A DNA stretch of 64,000 bases, taken from Ructibacterium gallinarum. Its GTDB lineage: Bacteria; Bacillota; Clostridia; Monoglobales; Monoglobaceae. The DNA is taken from NCBI RefSeq assembly GCF_014982785.1, contig NZ_JADCKB010000001.1, positions 124,001-188,000 on the forward strand, written 5' to 3'. The notes below the pieces were generated by a model. The model had not been told where the DNA came from. It did not search any database and saw only the letters and a list, made by a program, of their open reading frames with translations. How positions within the stretch are numbered: position 1 is the stretch's first letter; each line of letters opens with the position of its first letter. The position numbers and the translations under genes are program-made. This document shows, in pieces, positions 37,401-44,487 of this stretch.

Positions 37401-37737
37401 ACAAGGTATTGTTCGGACAGTTTTCCGCTTTTACCCGATATTCGATCTCATAAAACTTGCCCGGCGTTACCTGAGAAATCTTCAGCGGCGCACGTGCCCA
37501 GATCCCCCACGATTCACTGGCTCCCGCCTGGGCCTCAAACCGAAACCGCAGGTTGTTCTCCTCATCCAGTTCTATAAACGCATATTGATTCTGATAAGCC
37601 GCTTCTGCGTCCTCTACGCTGAAGCTATCCATTCGCCATTCATTGGTCGGCTCTGCCGATACCGGCACGGTTTCCCAAAAAGTCATACAAAATACAATCA
37701 AACAAACTGCTGCTGTAATCCGATTTTTTATTTTCAT
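34423..37737 (-). CDS. Giant secreted modular protein with SGNH/GDSL esterase domain
   Basis: A 1104-residue exported protein. The signal peptide ends PVSA. Three of the about 200-residue modules shared with the downstream gene follow (about 31-230, 241-440, 444-645), then an Ig-like linker to about 760. From about 770 an SGNH hydrolase domain runs to about 985: VVYLGGSITEGAA (nucleophile Ser), GVGGTGSDYG (block II Gly), VFVEFAVNDRY (block III Asn) and WADDVHPNDSGH (Asp/His). This is the pattern of carbohydrate acetylesterases such as rhamnogalacturonan or xylan acetylesterases. A C-terminal beta domain (about 1000-1104) completes it. It probably deacetylates the target polysaccharide so other enzymes can act. 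It follows the binding-lipoprotein gene by 36 bp. Confidence 0.85.
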   Translation of the reverse strand: MKIKNRITAAVCLIVFCMTFWETVPVSAEPTNEWRMDSFSVEDAEAAYQNQYAFIELDEENNLRFRFEAQAGASESWGIWARAPLKISQVTPGKFYEIEYRVKAENCPNNTLFGAIFGKTEKDASFTFHHYMNADGSLLACKTPQEWTTTYGKVSDLSRYFTVKYVVDMENASVNIFLDGTDMGSYAINGVTDPVKSLTEYMTFGEVKPQDFPAGGFSITLDYVSVKSSDTKPEEPEPEKPRVWEKTSFTAEDGSAAYQNQYAFVETDEENNLKFRFKADKDSTVSSDIWARANIGMGEIASGDYYTIEFRVKTENPQDTMLYGTFGSQAEGGAATFHHYMNSDGAVAACKAKEQWTSNYGKIENPEEFVMIQYLVDMKNSTVDISIDGSKQGTYYLYQVSTPLVSISDYLSFGGKKPQQINGDYSITIDYIRLESMDQKPLPHTWEKTDFTTEDGDAAYKWQYAFVETDAENNLVFRFKADQGQSTGIWGRVFTGVNEIAQERYYEIEYRAKVENPPDTLLFGALPVTTASGAGTFHHYMNSDGSLAACKQASSWTEKYGGIISPGTFGTVRYVVDTQSGTVEIWINQIRMGTFYMYQNTSAITKFTNYLTFGEKGPNSLSSDYSITIDYVKIASSAEKPADPQPPEGEASVDSFYLCDAQGLKLLDLEGQQNVGVRAVVTNNSWQEYLLTAVIALYSDTGALVQTALESAKVPAGAGTVRVFDALACDVSGAKKGWYAKAMLWQGSLESMKPAVQADTAGFGAGTKLADFAGLKEKENINVVYLGGSITEGAASTDTQNKSWAGITSKLFTEAFPASNVQNFNAGVGGTGSDYGLLRLYDDVAVKDPDVVFVEFAVNDRYASPGKVKQQMEGIVRNLLALPKTPYIIFVYTASRQFDACAKVHQQVADYYGIPSIDLQSMVQERCLTGEISFSNYWADDVHPNDSGHALYAALVENCLNQPEKYLKLPVSQENPLMQNYYPYMGQRILPEKAEKTGTWTAEGTSLYSDEKGAKLTLSFEGPIFAFEARLGTKYGKIKVSIDGEQKAILDQYYTGINSQKVLPFSTFELTDGPHTAVVEVLGEKNDAASGYRVQIDGLITKKS
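37034..37667 (-). repeat. Long direct repeat, copy 2 (module 1 of the esterase protein)
   Basis: Second copy of the 634-bp repeat at 33705-34338. The encoded modules are in the same frame relative to their genes, differing only by four extra signal-peptide residues here. A crossover would therefore give an in-frame chimera. Confidence 0.85.
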
Positions 37738-37773
37738 TCTGATACCCTCTTTCTGATATCTATTTTTGCGGTA

Positions 37774-39234
37774 TTACTTTTTGTTTTTGACCCATTCATC
37801 AATCTGACGCTGTACTTCCTGAAGCACCTTTTCCTGCCCCGCATCATAAAGCTTTTTCAACATTTCATTATAAGTCGCTTCGCTTGCATCACTGCCGTTG
37901 CTGACCGCCTTATATTCCTTTGAAACGGTTGCAATCTGCGAAAGCTCTGTCTTAATTGGCTCGGTGTCCAAAATAAATCCGGCAAGCGGCGAAACCTTTG
38001 CCTCGTCATTCATTTTTTTAGTCTGCTCCCAAACATCGGCATCCTGGCCTTCCATACAAAAGGCGTTAAACTGATTTCCAAACATCCATGCCACATTGGG
38101 TTGATAACCGCTGTCCGGCGTTAACCGAATATGGTCTTCATCCACCCAGGTATAATGTTTTCCTTCTAACCCAAAACAAAGCATATTATAAAGCTCTTTA
38201 TTGGTATTGACTTCCTGTATAATTTGAAGTGCTTGCGTTGGATATTTACTGGTACGTCCAATCGCTGTCATGGTGGTAATTCCGGCATTGGCAATCAAAT
38301 ACGGCTCCTCAATGGGAATAATAATGCTGTCCTTGCCATATTTCAGTTTGATTTCCGATTCCGCTCCGGGCTTGATCCTGGCTTGATATACACCGTATTT
38401 TCCCGCTTTTAGATCCGTTTCGTTCTCCAGCACACTATTGACATCTTCGCGGATATATCCCTTTTGATACCAATCTCCCAGCGTTTTTACCCCCTCTTTA
38501 TATTCCGGAGTTTCCACCAGGATCTCTGCTTTGTAATCCGTAGAATCCTTGCGGATGACCACGCCGGTCTGCGGGATAACTTCTTCATACACCGGAGAGG
38601 AAAACATGCTGGCTGTCCATTCCACGCAATACGGAATCAAACCCGGTTCCTTATCTTTTAAGATTTTTAGGTAAGGTTCTATGTCCTGCACTTTTTTTAC
38701 TGTGCTGAAATCAAACTGATACTTGTCTGCGTAATCCTTAAAAACAATTAGTCCCAGCTGATTAAACAACACTTGAATATTGGGTATTGCATAGAGCTTT
38801 CCATCTACTTTGACTGCATCATACAGATAATCCGGAATGCTTTCCTTCAGCTTGGGCGCCTCTGTTTCCAGCATATCATCCAGCTGCAAAAAAGCCCCCT
38901 TCTGTGCATTCTGGATATACTTGTTGGTCCAGTCCGCAGTAAAGCACAAATCTACTTCTTTACCAGACGCCAGCATCATGGTCATTTTATCGTTATAGGA
39001 TCCCGCATCAATAAACTGCAAGTCCAGCCGCGCCCCAACATTTTTCTCTAAAATCTTATTGACCTCATCAACTACTGTTTGTTTGTCACTTTGGTTTTCC
39101 TGTGCCAAATACCAAGTCAGGGTAGGCACACCGGCATTTGCGGACTCCTCTGTTTTGCCCCCGCAGCCTACCAATCCCCCCAATGCCATAGCTGCTCCCA
39201 TCATTACCGCTAACGTTCTTTTCCAAGTTTTCAT
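37774..39234 (-). CDS. Sugar ABC transporter substrate-binding lipoprotein
   Basis: A 486-residue solute-binding protein of the large oligosaccharide-binding type (YtcQ/LplA-like). The lipobox GGLVGCGG puts the lipidated cysteine at residue 24, so it is tethered to the outer face of the membrane. PTLTWYLAQENQSDKQTVVD then KILEKNVGARLDLQFID, and MMLASGKEVDLCFTADWTNK, are typical of this group. It precedes two permease genes in the direction opposite to transcription (permeases first, then the binding protein 42 bp on), as in many YesMN-linked operons. It would capture oligosaccharides released by the cluster's secreted enzymes. AAGGAGGAGAG precedes the start. Confidence 0.92.
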   Translation of the reverse strand: MKTWKRTLAVMMGAAMALGGLVGCGGKTEESANAGVPTLTWYLAQENQSDKQTVVDEVNKILEKNVGARLDLQFIDAGSYNDKMTMMLASGKEVDLCFTADWTNKYIQNAQKGAFLQLDDMLETEAPKLKESIPDYLYDAVKVDGKLYAIPNIQVLFNQLGLIVFKDYADKYQFDFSTVKKVQDIEPYLKILKDKEPGLIPYCVEWTASMFSSPVYEEVIPQTGVVIRKDSTDYKAEILVETPEYKEGVKTLGDWYQKGYIREDVNSVLENETDLKAGKYGVYQARIKPGAESEIKLKYGKDSIIIPIEEPYLIANAGITTMTAIGRTSKYPTQALQIIQEVNTNKELYNMLCFGLEGKHYTWVDEDHIRLTPDSGYQPNVAWMFGNQFNAFCMEGQDADVWEQTKKMNDEAKVSPLAGFILDTEPIKTELSQIATVSKEYKAVSNGSDASEATYNEMLKKLYDAGQEKVLQEVQRQIDEWVKNKK

Positions 39235-39276
39235 GTTCTCTCCTCCTTATATATGAGATTTTAATTTTTTCTGTTT

Positions 39277-40164
39277 TTAACCTTTGACAGATCCAACGGT
39301 CAGACCTCTTACAAAATACTTTTGGAAAAACGGGAAAACCAAAAGCATCGGCCCGGCCGCAATCACCGCCATTGCCATACGAACCGTCTCAGACGGCATT
39401 TCCGATACACTGATACCATTTGCTGACATACTTCCTTGCTGCTGTAACAGCTGAATATTCATCAAAATTCGCTGCAGCAGATACTGAAGGGTCAGCAGTT
39501 TTTCATCATTGATATAAAGCATGGCGGTAAACCAGTCATTCCACCGAATTAGCGCCCCCAGCAGCGCCACCGTGGCCAGTACAGGCTTGGAAAGAGGCAG
39601 AATCATGGTGAAAAAAATACGGTATTCACTGGCACCGTCCAAAAGCGCCGACTCAATTAATTCAACAGGAATACCCGCAAAAAAAGTGCGAAGCAGAAAT
39701 ACATGCCATACATTGATCAGCCCCGGAAGAATAAAAACCCATATGGTATCGTTAAGATGCAAATACTGAGTAATCAAAATATAGCTTGGAACCATTCCCC
39801 CGGCAAACAACATAGTGAAAAATAAATAAAAAGAAATAAAACGTCTTCCCTCCATATCCCGCTTGGACAGCGGATATGCCACCATTGCCATTAAAATTAC
39901 ACTGAGAAAGGTTCCCACTACTGTTGTAAATGTAGTTACCTTGTACGCATCAATGATACTCTGCGGATTTTTAAACACAAAACGATATGCTGACAAATCA
40001 AAATGCTTAGGAATCAGCTTATACCCCTCCAAGGCAACATCCTTTTCATTAGAAAAGGAAATAGCCACAATCAGCAAAAAAGGATACAGCACAAGGATAC
40101 AAAGCAGAATAAATATCAAATGAAACAGCAGTTCTGTATTAAAAAATTTTTTTCTTTTTTTCAT
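39277..40164 (-). CDS. Sugar ABC transporter permease, LplC/YtcP type
   Basis: A 295-residue, six-helix inner membrane permease. The N terminus LIFILLCILVLYPFLLIVAI is followed by SFSNEKDVALEGYKLIPKHF, typical of the second permease of oligosaccharide importers. The EAA-loop equivalent, IPVELIESALLDGASEYRIF then PLSKPVLATVAL, is where the ATPase docks. It pairs with the upstream permease (14-bp gap) to make the channel. No ATPase gene is in the cluster, so a shared MsmX/UgpC-type ATPase must be supplied from elsewhere, which is usual for this family. Confidence 0.93.
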   Translation of the reverse strand: MKKRKKFFNTELLFHLIFILLCILVLYPFLLIVAISFSNEKDVALEGYKLIPKHFDLSAYRFVFKNPQSIIDAYKVTTFTTVVGTFLSVILMAMVAYPLSKRDMEGRRFISFYLFFTMLFAGGMVPSYILITQYLHLNDTIWVFILPGLINVWHVFLLRTFFAGIPVELIESALLDGASEYRIFFTMILPLSKPVLATVALLGALIRWNDWFTAMLYINDEKLLTLQYLLQRILMNIQLLQQQGSMSANGISVSEMPSETVRMAMAVIAAGPMLLVFPFFQKYFVRGLTVGSVKG

Positions 40165-40178
40165 GATCCGCCGCCTCC

Positions 40179-41141
40179 TTAAAACAATGCGTTATCCGGT
40201 TCGATCCGGTTTACAATATAGTTGGTCAGCAGCACCAGAACAAACCCGACGATCGACTGCAAAAAGCCTACCGCTGTTGACATGGGAATATCGCCTATGC
40301 TTCGCATAACCCGATAAATATATGTATCCATCACATCTGTGGTAGAATACAGCGCTCCCACATCACGGGTCAGCTGGTAAAACAGGCCAAAGTCCGCACG
40401 GAAGATATTTCCAATGGACAAAATTGTTAAAATGGTCATCAAAGGTACCAGCGAGGGTATGGTAATATACCGTGTCACCTGCCATTTATTTGCCCCGTCT
40501 ATTTCCGCCGCTTCAAAATAAGAATGGTCAATCCCCATAAGTGCGGCATAATACATCACACAGTTAATGCCCATATTCTTCCATGTATTTGCAATGGTAA
40601 GAATGGCCGGCCAATACACTGGTTCTCCATACCAATCCACCTTATTTAGGCCAAACATCTGCAGCATGGAATTGATCGTTCCATAAGCTGGATTCAACAT
40701 GGCATATGTCATATAACCTACAATAACCCACGAGAGATAATACGGAATAATCAAAATGGTTTGATATGTTTTTACAAAGATCCGGCGCTTTACATCATAA
40801 AGCATAATTGCCAGTGCCACTGCCACAATCAATCCTACTATAATAAACAGCGCATTTAATACAATGGTGTTTCTTGCAATGCGGAAAAAATCATTAGAAC
40901 GTAATACAAAATTAAAATTTTTCATTCCAACCCAGGAACTGCCGAAAATTCCAAGGTCATAACGATAATCTTTAAATGCCAACACCAAGCCCCCCATAGG
41001 CAAATACTGAAATACAAAAACCAGCAGCATGGGGATAGTACACATGGATAATAACTGAAGCTTGTTTTTATGCCACCGCCTGCGCCTTCGTCGTTCTTTT
41101 TTCTTTGTCACAGGCATTTTTTTCATTGTTGCACTGTCCAC
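40179..41141 (-). CDS. Sugar ABC transporter permease, LplB/YteP type
   Basis: A 320-residue permease, first gene of the glycan cluster. The very basic N-terminal tail (KKKERRRRRRWHKNK) precedes six helices. The motif PMGGLVLAFKDYRYDLGIFG is characteristic of LplB-type permeases, and HSYFEAAEIDGANKWQVTRY then IPSLVPLMTILT is the EAA loop. The start is GTG at 41141, chosen because GGGGGTG lies 7 bp upstream; an ATG at 41126 would leave the RBS too far away. It is transcribed away from typA, with a probable extended -10 promoter at 41177-41185. Confidence 0.92.
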   Translation of the reverse strand: MDSATMKKMPVTKKKERRRRRRWHKNKLQLLSMCTIPMLLVFVFQYLPMGGLVLAFKDYRYDLGIFGSSWVGMKNFNFVLRSNDFFRIARNTIVLNALFIIVGLIVAVALAIMLYDVKRRIFVKTYQTILIIPYYLSWVIVGYMTYAMLNPAYGTINSMLQMFGLNKVDWYGEPVYWPAILTIANTWKNMGINCVMYYAALMGIDHSYFEAAEIDGANKWQVTRYITIPSLVPLMTILTILSIGNIFRADFGLFYQLTRDVGALYSTTDVMDTYIYRVMRSIGDIPMSTAVGFLQSIVGFVLVLLTNYIVNRIEPDNALF

Positions 41142-41176
41142 AATTTTTCACCCCCATAAAAATTACTCTTTGTATC

Positions 41177-41185
41177 ATTATACCA
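41177..41185 (-). promoter_or_regulatory. Extended -10 promoter element of the glycan cluster
   Basis: On the minus strand TGGTATAAT, a full extended -10, lies about 36 bp upstream of the first permease start. The -35 position has no good match, which is common at activator-dependent promoters and would suit control by the YesN-type regulator. The site of regulator binding is not recognised. Confidence 0.55.
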
Positions 41186-41359
41186 TCAGTCTTGGGAGAA
41201 AAACATTCACGATATTCTACTTTTCATTCATCTTTTTTGACTTGCCGACAATTCTAGATCTGCCCCCATACAAAAAAATTCTTGAAACTGCTGTTTTTCC
41301 CTGCGAAACCACTACAAAACCCTATTTTTCGGCATAAGAAGTTTTGTCTATGATTGCTG

Positions 41360-41388
41360 TTTACATTCTTCTTTATGTGTGCTATACT
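41360..41388 (+). promoter_or_regulatory. typA promoter
   Basis: TTTACA at 41360-41365 and TATACT at 41383-41388, spaced 17 bp, 30 bp upstream of the typA ATG. It diverges from the glycan-cluster promoter about 180 bp away. Confidence 0.75.
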
Positions 41389-41417
41389 AAATCTGTATGC
41401 ACAAAAGGAGTGAAACC

Positions 41418-43244
41418 ATGAAAAGAGAAGATTTGAGAAATGTCGCTATTATTGCCCACGTTGACCATGGGAAGACCACCCTGGTAGACGAAATGCTCAA
41501 GCAGGGCGGTATTTACCGAGAAAACCAGGTGGTAGAAGAACGAGTCATGGACAACAACGACCTGGAACGGGAACGCGGCATTACCATACTGGCAAAAAAT
41601 ACTTCTGTCTATTATCATGACATTAAAATTAACATTATTGACACCCCAGGACACGCTGATTTCAGCGGTGAGGTGGAACGAATCTTAAAAATGGTCAACG
41701 GCGTTATCCTGCTGATTGACGCCGCGGAAGGTCCTATGCCACAGACACGGTTTGTGTTGCAAAAGGCACTGGAGATGCACCATAAGGTCATTATTGTGGT
41801 AAATAAAATCGACCGTCCCGACGCCCGTCTGGATGAAATTCCCGATGAAATTCTGGATCTTCTGATTGATCTTGAGGCAAGCGATGAACAGCTGGAAAGC
41901 CCTATCATTTTCTGTTCGGGCCGCAGCGGAACTGCTTCCCTCTCTCAATATGAACCGGGAAAAGATTTGACCGTACTGTTTGAAACAATCAAAAACTACA
42001 TTCCCGCACCGGAAGGGGACGAAAACGGCCCCCTGCAAATGCTGGTATCTTCCATTGATTATAACGACTATGTAGGCCGAATCGCCATTGGTCGGATCGA
42101 ACGGGGTGAAATTCACCAAAATCAGGAAGTGGTCATTTGCGACTATCACGAAAAACACCAGCCCTATAAATCCAAAATTGTCAACATCTATCAGATCGAC
42201 GGTCTGGGCCGCACTCCGGTAACCTCCGCCAAAGTGGGAGATATTATCTGTATTTCAGGCGTGACCGATATTACCATTGGTGACACCATCACCGCACCGG
42301 ATACCCCGGAGGCACTGCCATTTGTGAAAATCAGTGAGCCCACCATTGAAATGACCTTTTCGGTTAACGATAGTCCCTTTGCAGGACGGGAAGGCAAGTT
42401 TGTTACCTCACGGCAATTGCGTGCACGGCTGATGCGAGAATTATTAAAGGATGTTTCCCTGCGGGTTGAAGACGGCGAAACAACAGACAGCTTTAAGGTG
42501 GCCGGCAGAGGCGAAATGCACATTTCGATTCTGATTGAAACCATGCGCCGAGAAGGTTATGAATTTTCTGTCAGTACCCCAAAGGTGTTAATGAAGGAAA
42601 TTGACGGAAAACAATGTGAGCCCATGGAACGGTTGATCATTGACGTTCCCGAAGATTCTATGGGCCCGGTCATGGAAAAAATGGGAAGCCGCAAAGGCGA
42701 GCTTCTTCAAATGGCCCCCCAGGGAAGCCGGATGCGGCTGGAATATCTCATTCCCGCCCGGGGCCTGCTGGGATACCGCAGTGAATTTTTGACTGATACC
42801 AGAGGGGAAGGTATTATGAATTCTGTCTTTGACAGCTATCAGCCTTTCAAAGGCGAAATCAACCGCCGCCACACCGGCTCGCTGGTCTCTTTTGAAACCG
42901 GCGAGGCTGTGGGCTATGGCATATTCAAAGTTCAAGACCGCGGCACCATGTTTATCTCCCCTGGAACCGCAGTGTACGAAGGTATGATTGTGGGTTATTC
43001 ACCCAAAAGCGAAGATATTAATGTTAACGTCTGCAAAAAGAAACAGTTAACCAATACCCGGGCTTCCGGCAGCGATGAAGCCCTGCGGCTGACGCCGCCT
43101 CAGCAAATGAGCCTGGAGGCCTGTCTGGAGTTTCTAGCAGATGATGAATTATTAGAGGTTACGCCTCAAAACCTGCGGCTGAGAAAGCGAATTTTGAACA
43201 ACCAGCTCCGCGCCAAAGCCAATGCCAGAAATAAAAATGCTTAA
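41418..43244 (+). CDS. typA: Ribosome-binding GTPase TypA/BipA
   Basis: A translational GTPase of 608 residues, the usual length, that assists 50S subunit assembly and stress adaptation. IIAHVDHGKTTLVD is the G1 loop, RERGITILAK switch I, DTPGHADF G3 and NKIDRPDAR G4. The EF-G-like domains follow, and the family-specific C-terminal domain contains GLLGYRSEFLTDTRG and GEAVGYGIFKVQDRG. An in-frame ATG at 41397 exists, but AAAGGAG at 41404-41410 is correctly spaced from the ATG at 41418. Monocistronic, with its own promoter and terminator. Confidence 0.96.
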   Translation: MKREDLRNVAIIAHVDHGKTTLVDEMLKQGGIYRENQVVEERVMDNNDLERERGITILAKNTSVYYHDIKINIIDTPGHADFSGEVERILKMVNGVILLIDAAEGPMPQTRFVLQKALEMHHKVIIVVNKIDRPDARLDEIPDEILDLLIDLEASDEQLESPIIFCSGRSGTASLSQYEPGKDLTVLFETIKNYIPAPEGDENGPLQMLVSSIDYNDYVGRIAIGRIERGEIHQNQEVVICDYHEKHQPYKSKIVNIYQIDGLGRTPVTSAKVGDIICISGVTDITIGDTITAPDTPEALPFVKISEPTIEMTFSVNDSPFAGREGKFVTSRQLRARLMRELLKDVSLRVEDGETTDSFKVAGRGEMHISILIETMRREGYEFSVSTPKVLMKEIDGKQCEPMERLIIDVPEDSMGPVMEKMGSRKGELLQMAPQGSRMRLEYLIPARGLLGYRSEFLTDTRGEGIMNSVFDSYQPFKGEINRRHTGSLVSFETGEAVGYGIFKVQDRGTMFISPGTAVYEGMIVGYSPKSEDINVNVCKKKQLTNTRASGSDEALRLTPPQQMSLEACLEFLADDELLEVTPQNLRLRKRILNNQLRAKANARNKNA

Positions 43245-43278
43245 AAAAGGAGGTCCAAGCTGTTGGACCTCCTTTTTT
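43243..43278 (+). terminator. Bidirectional terminator between typA and sfsA
   Basis: AAAAAAGGAGGTCCAA pairs perfectly with TTGGACCTCCTTTTTT around a 4-base loop. It begins at the typA stop and overlaps the last codon of the convergent sfsA gene, so it serves both. Confidence 0.92.
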
Positions 43279-43954
43279 ATAACCGAACCGGAACCTCCCG
43301 CACCGCCCGGATGGAATCCGGCGTTACAGCACATTCCAGTGCAAATATACGAACTCCTTTTTCCGCCGCACGCCGCAGTGCCGCACCAAAAGCAAGATGG
43401 GTTTGATCATTAGGGGCAAAATACATAACATTCTCCATTTGAATGATAAAAACAGCCCACGCCTCATATCCGCACTCTATACACCGGCAAAGCGTGTTTA
43501 AATGCTTGATTCCCCGTTCCGTAGGGGCATCAGGAAACAAAGCCACACCTTCCATCTCTAAGGTTACCCCTTTGATTTCCGCAAAAATTTTCTTTTCACC
43601 CGCTTCCAGATAAAAATCCAGCCGGGAATCTATGAAGGTTTGCTCTGCCTTGATTTTTTGAAGGCCAGGAATTCCGCCGTTTTCTGCCCATTCTTCAAAT
43701 ACCCGGTTAGGGATCTGGCTGTCTATATTTACAAGTTTATCTCCTCGGTTCACCGCAATCAGATCAAAGGCCGTTTTCCTCCCGCCGCCAAAGGCTCTCT
43801 GCAGATACACCTCCGTGCCGGGAATCAACAATTCCCGGCACCGCCCTGTTGTCTTAACATGACAAAACTCTGTTTTACCGTCTATTTCTATATAGGCCGT
43901 AAAACGATTTGGCCGTGACAGAAACCTTCCGGACACAACTCCATCATACTGCAT
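43277..43954 (-). CDS. sfsA: SfsA family nuclease
   Basis: A 225-residue protein of the SfsA family, named for sugar fermentation stimulation and proposed to be a DNA/RNA-binding nuclease. The OB-like N terminus reads GRFLSRPNRFTAYIEIDG, then CHVKTTGRCRELLIPG. The nuclease core has SRLDFYLEAG then FAEIKGVTLE (the E-x-K of PD-(D/E)xK-type nucleases), followed by FPDAPTERGIKHL. Length and motif order are as expected. Its ATG overlaps the stop of the upstream gene by one base (TAATG). The physiological role is poorly defined in the family. Confidence 0.92.
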   Translation of the reverse strand: MQYDGVVSGRFLSRPNRFTAYIEIDGKTEFCHVKTTGRCRELLIPGTEVYLQRAFGGGRKTAFDLIAVNRGDKLVNIDSQIPNRVFEEWAENGGIPGLQKIKAEQTFIDSRLDFYLEAGEKKIFAEIKGVTLEMEGVALFPDAPTERGIKHLNTLCRCIECGYEAWAVFIIQMENVMYFAPNDQTHLAFGAALRRAAEKGVRIFALECAVTPDSIRAVREVPVRL

Positions 43955-44433
43955 TAGCCACAGTTCTCCTGTGCAAACCCCAATTCCCGGGCTGTAATTG
44001 CCGCCGCGCAGCCTACCAGCTCAACACACGGCCGTTTTTTATAATAGCCTTCCGTCCGGGGCTGGGGCACGGGATCATCCGGCCCTGATGCCAACCCCAA
44101 CAACTCCCTGCATACAATGGAAGGGTTCTCCTTCTTAAATTCTTCAGCCAGATGCTGGATCAAGGCATAGTGCTTCTTTTTTCCTTCCTGATCCTTGGGG
44201 CCAGTATATCCACATTTCAGTCCCGCCACCATGAACATACCGCTGACCGCGCCACAAACCTCCCGCAAACGGCCCATACCGCCGCCAAAAGATGAGGACA
44301 TCATTAAAGCCGTTTTCCGGTCAAGGCCTAAATCATCGCAAAAGGTCAGTACCAGTGCCTGGGAACAGTTATAACCCTCTTTAAACAATGCCATAGCAGT
44401 TTTACGGTATTCTTCTTCAGTTTTTTTCATCAT
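43954..44433 (-). CDS. C_GCAxxG_C_C family redox-type protein
   Basis: A 159-residue protein of the C_GCAxxG_C_C family, common in anaerobes and thought to be redox active. The defining pattern is present: NCSQALVLTF, then FGGGMGRLREVCGAVSGMF and a cysteine in GLKCGYTG, with further cysteines in IVCRELLG, KRPCVELVGCAA and the C-terminal ENCG. Two adjacent ATGs (44433 and 44430) both fit AAGGAG; a GTG at 44439 is too close. It is translationally coupled to sfsA. Molecular function is unknown. Confidence 0.85.
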   Translation of the reverse strand: MMKKTEEEYRKTAMALFKEGYNCSQALVLTFCDDLGLDRKTALMMSSSFGGGMGRLREVCGAVSGMFMVAGLKCGYTGPKDQEGKKKHYALIQHLAEEFKKENPSIVCRELLGLASGPDDPVPQPRTEGYYKKRPCVELVGCAAAITARELGFAQENCG

Positions 44434-44445
44434 ACACACTCCTTT

Positions 44446-44481
44446 TCAAAACAGGGACAGAACAGTTGCCCGTTCTGCCCC
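44446..44481 (-). terminator. Probable terminator after the polysaccharide deacetylase gene
   Basis: GGGACAGAAC at 44454-44463 pairs with GTTCTGCCCC at 44472-44481 (one G-U type pair), followed on the minus strand by a T-rich stretch. It sits between the deacetylase stop and the next gene, so some readthrough is possible. Confidence 0.6.
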
Positions 44482-44487
44482 TCAAAA

